A stretch of DNA of 64,000 nucleotides from Actinoplanes sp. TBRC 11911 (GCF_012933445.1 NZ_JABBNC010000023.1:1-64000); one strand, 5' to 3'. Positions 16,232-24,440 are shown, counted from the first letter of the stretch. Notes: generated by a model from the sequence alone, not told the origin. Translations and numbers: made by a program.

Positions 16232-17119
16232 CTAGCTCTTCGAGGCCTGATAGATGTTCGCGATCGAGGCGTCCAGCGTCTCGTCGAAGTCGTCGTCGGT
16301 CTGGTCGCGGCGCAGGCCCTCGGTCAGCGCCCGCGAGAAGCTGGCGATCAGGTGGTGGTTGCGGGCCAGCCGGGCGTCGGCGTCCCGCTGGGAGTAGCCG
16401 CCGGAGAGCGCGACCACGCGCAGCACCTTGGGATGCGTGATCAGCTCGCCGTAGAAGTCGTCCTCGCTGGGGATCGACAGCTTCAGCATCACCCGACGCC
16501 CCTCGTCGATCGACGGCAGCCGCTCCAGGATGCCCCGTTTGAGCAGCTCCTCGGCGTCCGCCTTGTCCGAGATCGTGATGTCGACCTCGGGCTCCAGAAT
16601 CGGCACCAGGCCGGCGTCGAGGATCTCCGCGGCGTACGCGAACTGCTGGTCGAGCACCGCAGCGATCCCGGCCCGGTCGGCGGCGCGGATGAACGACCGC
16701 ATCTTGGTCCCGAAGACGCCGTGGTTGCCGGCCCGCTCCAGCACCGAGCCCAGCTTGGTGAACGGCTTCATGAGCTGCACGCCGTCCTTCTCCTCGGCGA
16801 GCCCCTCATCGACCTTGACGAACGGGACGACGTGGCGGCGCTCCCAGAGGTACGTCGGGGTGGCGATGCCCGCGACGTCGCGCCCCATGGTCTGCTCGAA
16901 GAGAATCGCCCCGAGCACCCGCGAACCGTCGAAGGGCGGAGCGGTGATGATCCGCTCCCGGAACTCGTGCATGAGGTCAAACATCTCGGCGTCGGTCGAG
17001 TAGGCCGTCTCGGGCACACCGTAGAGCCGCAGCGCCTTGGGCGTGCTGCCCCCACTCTGATCGAGCGCGGCGAGGAAACCAGAGCCGTCCGCGATCCGCG
17101 CCCACTGCTCCTGATCCAT
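16232..17119 (-). CDS. Class I fructose-bisphosphate aldolase
   Basis: A 295-residue Schiff-base aldolase that cleaves fructose 1,6-bisphosphate in glycolysis and gluconeogenesis. Family segments include LAALDQSGGSTPKAL near the N-terminus, ILFEQTM, VPFVKVDEGL, LVPILEPEVDI and the lysine in VMLKLSIP (about residue 210), which is the likely Schiff-base residue. It resembles the bacterial class I enzyme, not the metal-dependent class II type. The ATG at 17117-17119 starts the conserved N-terminus; the frame is open further upstream but without similarity to the family. It is a single gene between a hydrolase and a membrane protein. Confidence 0.92.
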   Translation of the reverse strand: MDQEQWARIADGSGFLAALDQSGGSTPKALRLYGVPETAYSTDAEMFDLMHEFRERIITAPPFDGSRVLGAILFEQTMGRDVAGIATPTYLWERRHVVPFVKVDEGLAEEKDGVQLMKPFTKLGSVLERAGNHGVFGTKMRSFIRAADRAGIAAVLDQQFAYAAEILDAGLVPILEPEVDITISDKADAEELLKRGILERLPSIDEGRRVMLKLSIPSEDDFYGELITHPKVLRVVALSGGYSQRDADARLARNHHLIASFSRALTEGLRRDQTDDDFDETLDASIANIYQASKS

Positions 17120-17225
17120 TGGCCAAGCTTGGCACCAATACCACAAATCGACAATGTGGGGAAGATCTAGAATTCGTTTCGGCGCTCTCGCGTTTGACCT
17201 GGTCAAGCGTGGTTTTGCGGTTTCC

Positions 17226-17753
17226 TCACCCGGTCGCGATGTTGATCAGGACGCCGATCGGGATCGAGATGGCGACCCGGCCCCAGAAGCTCAGGATGCT
17301 CGACCGCCGGGCCCGGATCTCCTCGGCCCGGAGCTGGTCCCGCAGGGCGTTCATCTCCCCGGTCAGAACATCGATCGCCGTGACGAGTGACTCGCGTGTC
17401 CGCGCCTGGCCTCGCTCGACGTCGGCGGCCGAGGGCAGGTGTCCGAGACGTTCGTCGAGCTTGGCGAGGAAGGCCTCGATGAGCGCCGCCTGCTCCTCGC
17501 GCGGCACCGAGCCGAGCTCAAGAGAGTCGCCACCGAGTTCGATGTGGATCGCCCGCGTCCGGTCACGCGTAAGCCACTCGGTGAGCATCCGAACCATGTC
17601 GAGCGCGTCCACAATCGCCAGCACCGCGAGGGCAAGGGCACCGACCGCGGCCCAAACCCGCAGCGCATCGGGAAGAAACCACGCCGCGACTCCCAGGGCC
17701 GTGGACGCGGCGAGGACCAGCGCATAGTTCCGAAGCGGCCACGGCGGCGTCAT
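17226..17753 (-). CDS. Small membrane protein of unknown function
   Basis: 175 residues with two membrane segments at about 8-28 and 31-50 and a third at the C-terminus (WGRVAISIPIGVLINIAT). Between them a cytoplasmic stretch reads IHIELGGDSLELGSVPREEQAALIEAFLAK and is followed by a helical, charged segment. The beta-hairpin plus helix resembles the constant components associated with actinobacterial effector ATPases, but this is weak. The ATG is at 17751-17753. It is the last chromosomal gene before the tRNA used by the integrated element. Confidence 0.7.
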   Translation of the reverse strand: MTPPWPLRNYALVLAASTALGVAAWFLPDALRVWAAVGALALAVLAIVDALDMVRMLTEWLTRDRTRAIHIELGGDSLELGSVPREEQAALIEAFLAKLDERLGHLPSAADVERGQARTRESLVTAIDVLTGEMNALRDQLRAEEIRARRSSILSFWGRVAISIPIGVLINIATG

Positions 17754-17913
17754 GGTCGCATCGTACGGACGCCACTCAGAGTGTGCGCGAACCTTGCTCG
17801 TCCGCAGGCGCTGTGTGCATCAGCTCACGGTCGGCGTCGCCGCGTGGCGCCTGGGCGCCCGCCGCTGGGCAGCTTTGCAGCAGCCGACAGAGGCGTTTGC
17901 CCTGGTAAAGGAG

Positions 17914-17986
17914 TGCCCCCGGTAGGAATCGAACCTACGACACACGGTTTAGGAAACCGATGCTCTATCCCCTGAGCTACGAGGGC
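17914..17986 (-). tRNA. tRNA-Arg (anticodon CCT)
   Basis: The reverse complement folds as a standard 73-base tRNA. The acceptor is GCCCTCG/CGGGGGC with one U-G pair. The D-arm is GCTC...GAGC, the anticodon stem CGGTT/AACCG has a loop with CCT, and the T-arm is centred on GGTTCGATTCC. CCA is not encoded. The 5' half (17949-17986) is repeated at 35020-35057, so an element has inserted here. The present promoter is likely element-borne. Confidence 0.95.
17949..17986 (-). other. Attachment site of the integrated element, left copy (5' half of tRNA-Arg)
   Basis: 38 bases from the anticodon loop to the 5' end of the tRNA are identical to 35020-35057. Imperfect similarity continues about 110-150 bp further in both places, through the tRNA promoter and a CGAGTGCCCGGGCGTCC block. 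The DNA between the two copies is about 17.1 kb. Confidence 0.85.
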
Positions 17987-17997
17987 GTGCGCCCCAT

Positions 17998-18003
17998 ATC
18001 GTA
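17998..18003 (-). promoter_or_regulatory. -10 element of the tRNA-Arg promoter (element-borne copy)
   Basis: TACGAT on the minus strand lies 11 bases upstream of the tRNA 5' end. The equivalent at the other junction is TACAAT at 35069-35074 with identical spacing. Confidence 0.6.
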
Positions 18004-18209
18004 CCTAGCTGGGGGTTCTCACGAGTGCCCGGGCGTCCCGTCGGGTGCCTACGGGTGCCGTCCGGTCCGTTCGGGCGGGGTCGTCGCTGGTCGGAGGACA
18101 GGCGGAGAAATTGCGGGCACACCCGTAACTGGTTGCCCAGCGGTGACCGCGGGTGCCCATCACTGATCTCGGCTCCTATCCACTCGCCGAGCAAATCCGG
18201 GGCGTTTGT

Positions 18210-18271
18210 GTCTCGCTCAGTCTTTGCGCGGTCGACTTGATGTTCGCGAGGGAGCGAGCGATCGTTCGTGC
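18210..18271. repeat. About 61-bp direct repeat, copy 1
   Basis: This block matches 36865-36925 with few differences; the longest identical stretch is GCGGTCGACTTGATGTTCGC. It abuts the ATPase gene fragment. The second copy lies 1.8 kb outside the right attachment site. Its origin is unknown. Confidence 0.75.
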
Positions 18272-18620
18272 GCGCCCAGGGGCCGGTCCTCGTCGACGAG
18301 TGGCAGCGCGAACCGGCAGTCTGGGACTTTGTACGGCGCAGCGTCGACCGTAGTCCCGCACCAGCCCGGTTCCTGTTGACCGGCAGCGCCACCCCCACGT
18401 CCGCGCCGACACATTCCGGAGCCGGGCGCATCGTCCAGCTCCGGGTGCGACCGATGAGCCTTGCCGAGCGGGCCCTGGCCGAGCCGACGGTCAGCCTTGG
18501 GGAACTGCTCACCGGACGGCGGCCGGCCGTGGGCGGAAGCACTGCGCTGAACCTGGTCGACTACGCCGAGGAGATCGTGCGCTCCGGATTCCCCGCCATC
18601 CGTCAACTGCCGCCGCGCGC
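18272..18620 (+). pseudogene. Fragment of an AAA/DUF4143-type ATPase
   Basis: About 115 codons keep the middle of an AAA_14/DUF4143 ATPase: PVLVDEWQREPAVWDFVRR (Walker B-like LVDEW), then ARFLLTGSA, RIVQLRVRPMSLAER and YAEEIVRSGFPAIRQLPPRARRAQ. The N-terminal Walker A and the whole C-terminal DUF4143 part are absent. Both ends are sharp: the left end abuts the 61-bp repeat, and near 18600-18620 coding similarity switches to another frame belonging to the SEC-C gene. It is a relic, probably without function. Confidence 0.75.
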
Positions 18621-18802
18621 TCGCCGGGCACAGGGCGCTGGAGCTGTTCCGCCAGGCCGCGGGGTTTGGCGGTGAGGTCGGCAGGGACGCTCAGGTCGGC
18701 ATCGCGGAGCAGCTCTACGAGCTGCATCGTGATCAGGAAGCGGACGAGGTCCAGCGTGCCCTGCGGGCAGAACTGGACGACCAACCCAGCGGCCTGGGAA
18801 CT

Positions 18803-19492
18803 GTGCGAGTTTTCGATGACATGACTGAGATGCTGTCCGACGCCGGTCAAGACCACCTGGCCCTCGATTGGTGCCAGGCCGGAGTGGATCGGGCGGTCGA
18901 AGCCGGCGACGACCCGGGGGTCGAGGAGCGCCGGCACGCGCTGCTCGTCAGCCGCTCCTACCTGCGGGAGAGGCTGGGCGTAGAGCTCGACGAGGACGAT
19001 CTTGCAGCGCGAGGGGAGGCAGACTCGTCGTTGGCGCAACTCGCAGCGACGATTCGCGAGACGCTGGAACCTTTCCAGCCGGGCAGTGATGTCTACTCAG
19101 CCCGTGACGAGGAGGCGTTCGACGGGATCGTCCTGCGGTGGGTTCGAGCGGACTTCCGCGCGGTCCGCTCGCGCTGGCCAGAATCGACGAATACCTATGG
19201 AGACAATTACGAGACGTACGCCGGGCGGATCCAGCAGGAGGCCCGCTTGTATGAACAGTCAGGCGCGACCCGGGTTCGCCTGATATCCGGAAGCCTTGCG
19301 GACTACGAGGCGTACGCGAAGGCGCAGCAACGCGATCCGGCCGCCCCGTCGACCCGCCGAGACTATGGCGAATGGTGCGCCAAGGCGCGGCCCGACCGGG
19401 TACGGCTCTGGCCGCCCGAGCGTAACGAGGCGTGCTGGTGCGATTCGGGACGTAAGTACAAGAAATGTTGCGGAGCACCAGCCCGCAACTAA
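18803..19492 (+). CDS. SEC-C zinc-motif protein, probably 5'-truncated
   Basis: 229 residues from the GTG at 18803. The C-terminus carries a SEC-C zinc-binding motif (CWCDSGRKYKKCCG). The N-terminal part is helical and TPR-like (DQEADEVQRALRAELDD upstream, then LALDWCQAGVDRAVEAGDD). The same frame is open and protein-like back to about 18605 (ALAGHRALELFRQAAGFGGEV) with no start codon, and there it collides with the DUF4143 fragment. The original start was therefore lost by recombination. SEC-C motifs occur in many nucleic-acid-associated and defence proteins. The function of this one is unknown. Confidence 0.75.
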   Translation: MRVFDDMTEMLSDAGQDHLALDWCQAGVDRAVEAGDDPGVEERRHALLVSRSYLRERLGVELDEDDLAARGEADSSLAQLAATIRETLEPFQPGSDVYSARDEEAFDGIVLRWVRADFRAVRSRWPESTNTYGDNYETYAGRIQQEARLYEQSGATRVRLISGSLADYEAYAKAQQRDPAAPSTRRDYGEWCAKARPDRVRLWPPERNEACWCDSGRKYKKCCGAPARN

Positions 19493-19651
19493 CGCTCTCG
19501 ATGGGTGTTTCCACAGGCTGGTCACCTGTCATGGCGTGGAGTCCCTGTGCCGTTGGAGGGTCGGAGTCTCGCTGTCGTACGCCCTGTCCTCCAGATCCTG
19601 GAGCGGCCGATGCAGGTGCTCTCGGGGCTGTCCGTGAAACGGATCCACGTG

Positions 19652-20131
19652 CTATGCGTGATCGATGCGAGTTGCGGCGAGTTCGGGGAATCGCTGCTCC
19701 CAGCGCCGCCGGAGCTGTGGTGGTAGCCAGAGTGTGGGCCAGAGCCGGAGAAGTAAGTCGCCGGACAGCCAGGTATTCAGGTCCTCGGCGGTTGCTGCCT
19801 CGGTGAGCACCACCTTGTACATGCTGGCCAAGAGCGCGGGCCGGTCGAGGTTGTACTCGGGTTTACCGGACCAGTCGAGGTGGTGCGGCAACGTGACTAC
19901 GCCGCGGGTTGGGCCGCTCAACGAGGCGAGCGTGTCGGCCACGACGTAGGGCTTTCGATCTCCGTACGGGAGGTAGCCCGCCGGCGGCCCGGACACTCGC
20001 CCGTCCCGCCTTGTGCTGACGTCCTTCGCGGGCTCGTCCACGCCTTCAGCGTACTGGCACTGCCGGTGCTCTTGTAGGAGTTGGGCTTCGAGGCGCTGGT
20101 AGCGGAATCCCCTGGATAGATCCCTTGTCAT
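19652..20131 (-). CDS. Conserved actinobacterial protein of unknown function
   Basis: 159 residues. The segment RRDGRVSGPPAGYLPYGDRKPYVVADTLASLSGPTRGVVTLPHHLDWSGKP is cited here only by its key parts: SGPPAGYLPYGD, DTLASLSGP and LPHHLDWSG. I recognise these as conserved in an uncharacterised actinobacterial family that is common on mobile elements. The C-terminus (LLLRLWPTLWLPPQLRRRWEQRFPEL) is helical. The ATG near 20131 is uncertain; shorter starts are possible. No catalytic motif is seen. The 160 bp upstream (20132-20295) hold no gene. Confidence 0.72.
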   Translation of the reverse strand: MTRDLSRGFRYQRLEAQLLQEHRQCQYAEGVDEPAKDVSTRRDGRVSGPPAGYLPYGDRKPYVVADTLASLSGPTRGVVTLPHHLDWSGKPEYNLDRPALLASMYKVVLTEAATAEDLNTWLSGDLLLRLWPTLWLPPQLRRRWEQRFPELAATRIDHA

Positions 20132-20295
20132 TCAGGCTTGAGAAGCCCAGTTTTCTATCCATGGGAGGGTGGGATGCTGCTGGCGGCCTGGGATGGCCGC
20201 CGCGCTAGCGTCGACGCCGACTTCCTCGTCCACAGCCTGGGCCACGATCACCGGAGGACAAGCCCGCCGACTCGGGGGTGCCGCCGCTGAACCTG

Positions 20296-20763
20296 TTACA
20301 GCAGGGGTTGCGGGAGCGTTCGGCTGGCGAATTGTGTGAGCAGCGGGGCTACTTCAGGATTCTCGGTCCAGTCCTCCCAATCGGCGTCGAAGATGAGGCC
20401 GTCTTTTCCGTATTGCAGGACCGCCCGTTCACCGTTGTGCAGCAACACTCCGCTTCCGCTGTGGCTTTGGGCGAACGCTATGAGCACGTGCACCATCAGC
20501 GCCGTGTTGTGAGTCTTGGTGGTCTCGTCTGCGAGGTTCGCGAATCGGAACGTGACCCAGAAGCGGTCCTCGAATCCGAAGAGGCGCATCGCCTCATTCG
20601 CGTCGTCCTCGGAGTCCAGGTTGGCCATCACGTACATGCCGTTCAGGAAGATGGTGCCGTCCGGAGCCGGTTGACCGCCGGTCGCGGTCGCGATGAAGGA
20701 CCGCAAAGCTGGGGTGTCTATCGCCGTGTCGCCGGACCAGTCGTACTCGAGGGCCACTCTCAT
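20296..20763 (-). CDS. SitI3-like immunity protein
   Basis: 155 residues. The pattern VALEYDWSGD, FLNGMYVMANL, VTFRFANLADETTKTHNTALMVHVLIA and VLQYGKDGLIFDADWEDWTEN fits the SitI3 family of immunity proteins as I remember it. Its ATG (20761-20763) overlaps the TGA of the toxin gene by one base, so the two are translationally coupled; a GTG three bases earlier is an alternative. It should bind and neutralise the C-terminal nuclease-like domain of its neighbour in the cytoplasm. The family match is by eye; the toxin-immunity relationship follows from order and coupling. Confidence 0.78.
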   Translation of the reverse strand: MRVALEYDWSGDTAIDTPALRSFIATATGGQPAPDGTIFLNGMYVMANLDSEDDANEAMRLFGFEDRFWVTFRFANLADETTKTHNTALMVHVLIAFAQSHSGSGVLLHNGERAVLQYGKDGLIFDADWEDWTENPEVAPLLTQFASRTLPQPLL

Positions 20764-21971
20764 CACCCTTCAAAAGGAAAGAACGGAACGACCGTACCGT
20801 CCTTGACCACGAGAATCTGGCGGAGGCCGGCGATGGGCCTGCGGCGAAGCATGCCTTCGATGTCCGCCGTGGAACGCGTCGTGTCGTCCAGGTTCAGCAC
20901 GAGACGGTCCGCTTGATCTTCTGACACCTTTTCGCTGAGCTTCTTGCGGATATTGTCGAGGTTGCCGGTTTGCGGCGCATAGTTGTCGAAGTACTCGCCC
21001 TCGATACGGTAGTCGGGGTTCTTGCCGTTGGGCTTCGTCGGCGGGTTTTGTTCGACGTCATAGCCATTCTGGGCCAGCGCGTCGGCGGATTCGTTTTCTC
21101 GGCGCAGCGGCTTTTCTTTGAGTCTCGTTGGGTGCGCGGCGGTGCGATTCCCACGCGGCTTGCGGCCTGGGTCTGGTGTGCCGGACGGTGTGGTGAGGCC
21201 GTCGCTACGGCCACGAAGGCGGGTCAGGAGCGTCTTGATGGCTTCTATCGCGTCGTCCATCCGCCCGGACAACCCGCGCAGACGTTCGAGGCTGTGGACG
21301 AGTCCGCGTAGCCAGCCAGCGATTCGGGTGGCCCAGGACGCGCACAGGGTGCTTACCTGCTCGACGACCAGCGGTGTAGCCAGGCCGAGCGTGAAGACCA
21401 TTTCCGAGGCGTACGAGATCAGTCTGGAGACAAGGACCGCGATGGCGTCGCGAACCATCGTGCGTACGGCGGCGATCAGCGTTCCGGCGCCTTCGGTGAT
21501 CGCGGCCATCGTCTCGGCCGCGGTCGCCAGCGCGCCGACGGAGTCGCGTTGCTGACCGGACCAGGTTCGGTACGCGTCGGCGGCCTCACCGACCCAGTCA
21601 GTGGTGTCCGAGCGCACCCCGTGATCGAGTTCTGCTGCACGATCCCGCAGAGCAGCGGAAATGTTGCGCCACGTTTGCGCGTGGGCGGAGATCTGCGTCG
21701 GATCGCCGGCCAGCCAGTCGAGTGCTTCGGTCAGGGGTTTGACGTGTTCGATGATCCAGGCGACGCCGTATTGCAGGAGGCCGCCGATCGGGTCGGAGAC
21801 GAAGGCGAGGGTGTCGAGTCCGGCCGAGGTGGCGCCGAGTGTGCCGTCGATCCAATTGCCGCTGCGGACGCCGTCGAGAATAGCCTCGATGTCCTCGGCG
21901 ATCCAGATGCCGGCCAGCGGATCGCTCGACTCGCCTGGGACGGCAACGAGCGGCGACCTGAGCGGGTTCAT
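20763..21971 (-). CDS. Type VII-type polymorphic toxin with CdiA-like C-terminal nuclease domain
   Basis: 402 residues. Residues about 60-170 are WXG100/LXG-like helices (WRNISAALRDRAAEL, then WVGEAADAYRTWSGQQRDSVGALA), with hydrophobic segments following at about 170-250. A proline-rich linker precedes a C-terminal domain (about 300-402). It begins with ENESADALAQNGYDVEQNP and contains PDYRIEGEYFDNYAP and QADRLVLNLDDT, resembling the CdiA-type tRNA nuclease fold with a PD-(D/E)xK-like core. The ATG (21969-21971) overlaps the stop of the EspC-like gene. Export to competitors through a type VII system encoded elsewhere is inferred. Confidence 0.82.
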   Translation of the reverse strand: MNPLRSPLVAVPGESSDPLAGIWIAEDIEAILDGVRSGNWIDGTLGATSAGLDTLAFVSDPIGGLLQYGVAWIIEHVKPLTEALDWLAGDPTQISAHAQTWRNISAALRDRAAELDHGVRSDTTDWVGEAADAYRTWSGQQRDSVGALATAAETMAAITEGAGTLIAAVRTMVRDAIAVLVSRLISYASEMVFTLGLATPLVVEQVSTLCASWATRIAGWLRGLVHSLERLRGLSGRMDDAIEAIKTLLTRLRGRSDGLTTPSGTPDPGRKPRGNRTAAHPTRLKEKPLRRENESADALAQNGYDVEQNPPTKPNGKNPDYRIEGEYFDNYAPQTGNLDNIRKKLSEKVSEDQADRLVLNLDDTTRSTADIEGMLRRRPIAGLRQILVVKDGTVVPFFPFEG

Positions 21972-22276
21972 TGGGTATTTCGCAGCCTGTCGGCTGAGGC
22001 GCGGTCGGCGGTGTCGTACTCGGCGGCGACCGACCGCAGTGCGTCGGCGGTTTCGTGCGCCGAGGTAGCCGCCGTAGCCATGCCGTCCACCATCGCCTGC
22101 TGAAGCCGGTTGAGAAGGGCCGGCACGAACTGGCATAACTGTCCGTAGGCGCCAGCGTCGGTCTGGACGGTGTGTGCGGCGTCTGCTGCCGTGCTGAGCC
22201 CGTTGCCGACGTGGTGAAGCGCGTCGGCGTGGGTGCCGAGGGCGGCCGAATCGACCTGGAACGCCGGCCCGCTCAC
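21968..22276 (-). CDS. EspC-like ESX secretion-associated protein
   Basis: 102 residues, all helical, with the pattern of ESX-associated EspC/DUF2580 proteins: FQVDSAALGTHADALHHVGNGLSTAADAA, then ALLNRLQQAMVDGMATAA and ADALRSVAAEYDTAD. Such small proteins pair with LXG/WXG toxins as chaperone or co-secreted partner. It overlaps the YbaB-like gene by four bases upstream and the toxin gene by four bases downstream, so it is the second gene of a tight operon. Confidence 0.8.
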   Translation of the reverse strand: MSGPAFQVDSAALGTHADALHHVGNGLSTAADAAHTVQTDAGAYGQLCQFVPALLNRLQQAMVDGMATAATSAHETADALRSVAAEYDTADRASADRLRNTQ

Positions 22277-22650
22277 CGGTGACCGCCGGTCGGTTCGGTG
22301 GGTGGTCCTAACCGCCGGCGCATGGCCTCGTTCAGGGCTCGGCCGGTTTCGCTGTCCGCGCCGACCGTTTCGGCTGTGGCTTCCTCGAACTGTCTGACCA
22401 GTCCGTCCTTGGCTGCCTGCAAGGTCTGCATGATGGCGTCCGCGGTTGCAGCCGAGGACTGCTGGCGAGTCCGCTCATCGAGACGCAAGCGGGTGAGCTG
22501 GCCCTCCGCATCGACGGTCACCTCAACCAGTCCGTCACGGCTGCGCGCGGTCGCCGACAAATTCGACGCCCGCCGCGCCAAGGCACGCGCTTGCTCGGCG
22601 CGATGGGCGATGGACCGCTCCCAGGCATCAATCCGCTCGATACCGTCCAC
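22273..22650 (-). CDS. YbaB/EbfC-like small protein, first gene of the toxin operon
   Basis: 125 residues. The core SRDGLVEVTVDAEGQLTRLRLDE matches the beta-strand region of YbaB/EbfC DNA-binding proteins, flanked by helices (HRAEQARALARRASNLSA; AIMQTLQAAKDGLVRQFEEA). In actinobacteria YbaB-like genes often open ESX toxin operons. The start is GTG at 22648-22650 with CAGGAG upstream. A 7-bp hairpin CCTGTCG/CGACAGG (22660-22681) overlaps the ribosome site and could modulate translation. Its exact role in secretion is not known. Confidence 0.8.
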   Translation of the reverse strand: MDGIERIDAWERSIAHRAEQARALARRASNLSATARSRDGLVEVTVDAEGQLTRLRLDERTRQQSSAATADAIMQTLQAAKDGLVRQFEEATAETVGADSETGRALNEAMRRRLGPPTEPTGGHR

Positions 22651-22836
22651 GGTTTCACTCCTGTCGATATCTCCCGACAGGCTATCGAGCCCGCGCTATC
22701 TGGATCTCCGACTCCGATCCAGCCACCTTCCGGCCGATGGCAGCGCATACCGCTCCGCGCCGGCGAGGTTAGCCTGGTGATAGCCATCGGGTGGCAGGCG
22801 CTTTCTCTGGGCACGGACTTGCCGCGCCGGCCGAAG

Positions 22837-22880
22837 GACATGGAGCGTTCGTCGCACTATTGTTACGATCGCTCCATGTC
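22837..22880. promoter_or_regulatory. Palindromic operator overlapping the abiEi start
   Basis: GACATGGAGCG (22837-22847) and CGCTCCATGTC (22870-22880) are perfect 11-bp arms, extending to 15 bp with one mismatch. The right arm contains the ATG, and the spacer holds TATTGT/TACGAT -10-like sequence. AbiEi antitoxins of this family repress their own promoters through inverted repeats, so this is the likely autoregulatory site. Confidence 0.8.
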
Positions 22881-23526
22881 GAGACGCACTGCGCTAGCCG
22901 CGATAAGCCCCGTGGCCAGCGAGCAGTGGGGCATGATCACGGCGGGACAAGTCCGCCAGCTCGAGGTATCCCGGCAGGACCTGAACCGGCTCGTCGACGA
23001 CGGCACGCTGGCCCTGGCCGATCAAGCCACCCGGGTGTACCGGCTCACCGGTGCACCCGAGGACCCCGATCTCGATCCGCTACGCGCGGCCTGGCTCCAA
23101 CTCGGCGGCGACCAGTCGTGGCAGGAACGCACTGCCGCGCCAAACCTGGTCATCAGCCACCGTAGTGCCGCGCATCTGCGCGGACTGGGTGATCTGATTC
23201 CGTACAAACACGAGTTCTACACCACCGCCCGGCTGCGACCACGGCGCACCGACGTCAAACTCCGGGTTCGGTCGCAGCTCGCTCCGGACAGCTGGGAGAT
23301 CTGGGACGGGCTTCCAGTGCGCATCGTCTCGGCGATCGTGGTTGACCTGCTCTCCGATGGCGAGGACGAATCTGCGATAGCGCAGGTCGTACGGGATGCC
23401 ATTGGGCTCGGCTTGCTGCGTGATGAGGAGCTCGGCGCCATCGTCGCGCCCTACGCGACCGCCTACGGCCACACCGACCCGGGCGAGTTCGCACGGGTAC
23501 TCACTGGCAAGGGGACGAGCCGATGA
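22876..23526 (+). CDS. abiEi: AbiEi-type antitoxin (type IV toxin-antitoxin)
   Basis: 216 residues. The N-terminal winged helix (WGMITAGQVRQLEVSRQDLNRLVDDGTLALADQATRVYRL) matches AbiEi antitoxins, which repress transcription and counteract the toxin without binding it. A C-terminal antitoxin domain follows (NLVISHRSAAHLRGLGDLIP; FYTTARLRPRRTDVKLRVR; IWDGLPVRIVSAIVVDLL). The ATG lies within one arm of a palindrome, so the message is nearly leaderless and probably autoregulated. The stop overlaps the toxin start as ATGA. Confidence 0.88.
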   Translation: MSRRTALAAISPVASEQWGMITAGQVRQLEVSRQDLNRLVDDGTLALADQATRVYRLTGAPEDPDLDPLRAAWLQLGGDQSWQERTAAPNLVISHRSAAHLRGLGDLIPYKHEFYTTARLRPRRTDVKLRVRSQLAPDSWEIWDGLPVRIVSAIVVDLLSDGEDESAIAQVVRDAIGLGLLRDEELGAIVAPYATAYGHTDPGEFARVLTGKGTSR

Positions 23527-24440
23527 CCGAGCCCACGTTCCAATATCAGACGCCGTCAGCGTTTAGGACGGCGCTCAAGGAACGCTTCGGGCAGATCGCG
23601 CGTACCGACCGGCGCTACCCGCTCGCCGAGCTCCAGCGGCAGTTCGCCTACGACCGGGCACTTGCCCGGCTGTTCAGCTCCCGTGACGCTGACCGTTGGG
23701 TGCTCAAGGGCGCGGGAGCGCTGCTGGCCCGCCTCGCCACAGCTCGGCACAGCAAGGATGTCGACGTCTTCTTCAACGCCACCGATGCTGCAGTCGACGA
23801 CGCTGTTGACGCTCTGCGTACGGCACTCCGTTCCGATATCGGCGATCATTTCGCGTTCGACATCACCCGAATTGCTGCCCTCCAAGAGGAGGCCAAGGGT
23901 GCGCGCGTGCACGTCAACGCGCGGCTCGGTCCGACGTCCTTTGCCGGTTTCCACATCGATGTCGTGGTGGGCACGGCCATGACAGGCGCACCGGACATCG
24001 TCGCGCCGCTGACGCCGCTCGCTATAGACGGTCTCGTCCGGCCGCACTATCGCGTCTTTCCGATCCCTGACCACCTGGCCGACAAGCTCTGCGCGACGAT
24101 CGGCACCTACGCCCGGGACGGACAGCCTGCGAACAGCAGCCGGGTCAAGGACCTCGTCGACATCGCGATCATCGCCAGCACGCAAACCATCAGCGCCGAC
24201 CGACTACGCACCGCGGTCGTCATCAACGCGGCGATACGCAAGATTGAACTTCCCCCACGATTCGTGGTGCCCAGCGACGTCTGGGCGAACCGCTACCCGA
24301 GAGTCGCGGCCGAGGCCCCCGGCACCGTCCCGGACTACGACACCGCTGTCGGCCTCGCACGCCAGATTTTCGACCCCATCCTGGACGCGACAGCAACCGG
24401 CGTCTGGGATCCTTCGGCTCGTGCCTGGACCAACGAGTGA
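23523..24440 (+). CDS. abiEii: AbiEii-type nucleotidyltransferase toxin
   Basis: 305 residues of the AbiEii/AbiGii nucleotidyltransferase family. The DNA polymerase beta-like core is visible: WVLKGAGALLARL (about residues 58-70) followed by HSKDVDVFF (about 76-84), which supplies the two metal-binding aspartates. The downstream conserved block is HLADKLCATIGTYA and SRVKDLVDIAII. Related toxins inhibit growth by adding nucleotides to tRNA. It is coupled to abiEi by a four-base overlap. All catalytic motifs look intact, so the pair may be active. Confidence 0.9.
   Translation: MTEPTFQYQTPSAFRTALKERFGQIARTDRRYPLAELQRQFAYDRALARLFSSRDADRWVLKGAGALLARLATARHSKDVDVFFNATDAAVDDAVDALRTALRSDIGDHFAFDITRIAALQEEAKGARVHVNARLGPTSFAGFHIDVVVGTAMTGAPDIVAPLTPLAIDGLVRPHYRVFPIPDHLADKLCATIGTYARDGQPANSSRVKDLVDIAIIASTQTISADRLRTAVVINAAIRKIELPPRFVVPSDVWANRYPRVAAEAPGTVPDYDTAVGLARQIFDPILDATATGVWDPSARAWTNE

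Noticed and set aside
19505..19726. Small plus-strand ORF after the SEC-C gene
   Set aside because: It overlaps the conserved minus-strand gene at 19652-20131 and its first part has no protein character.
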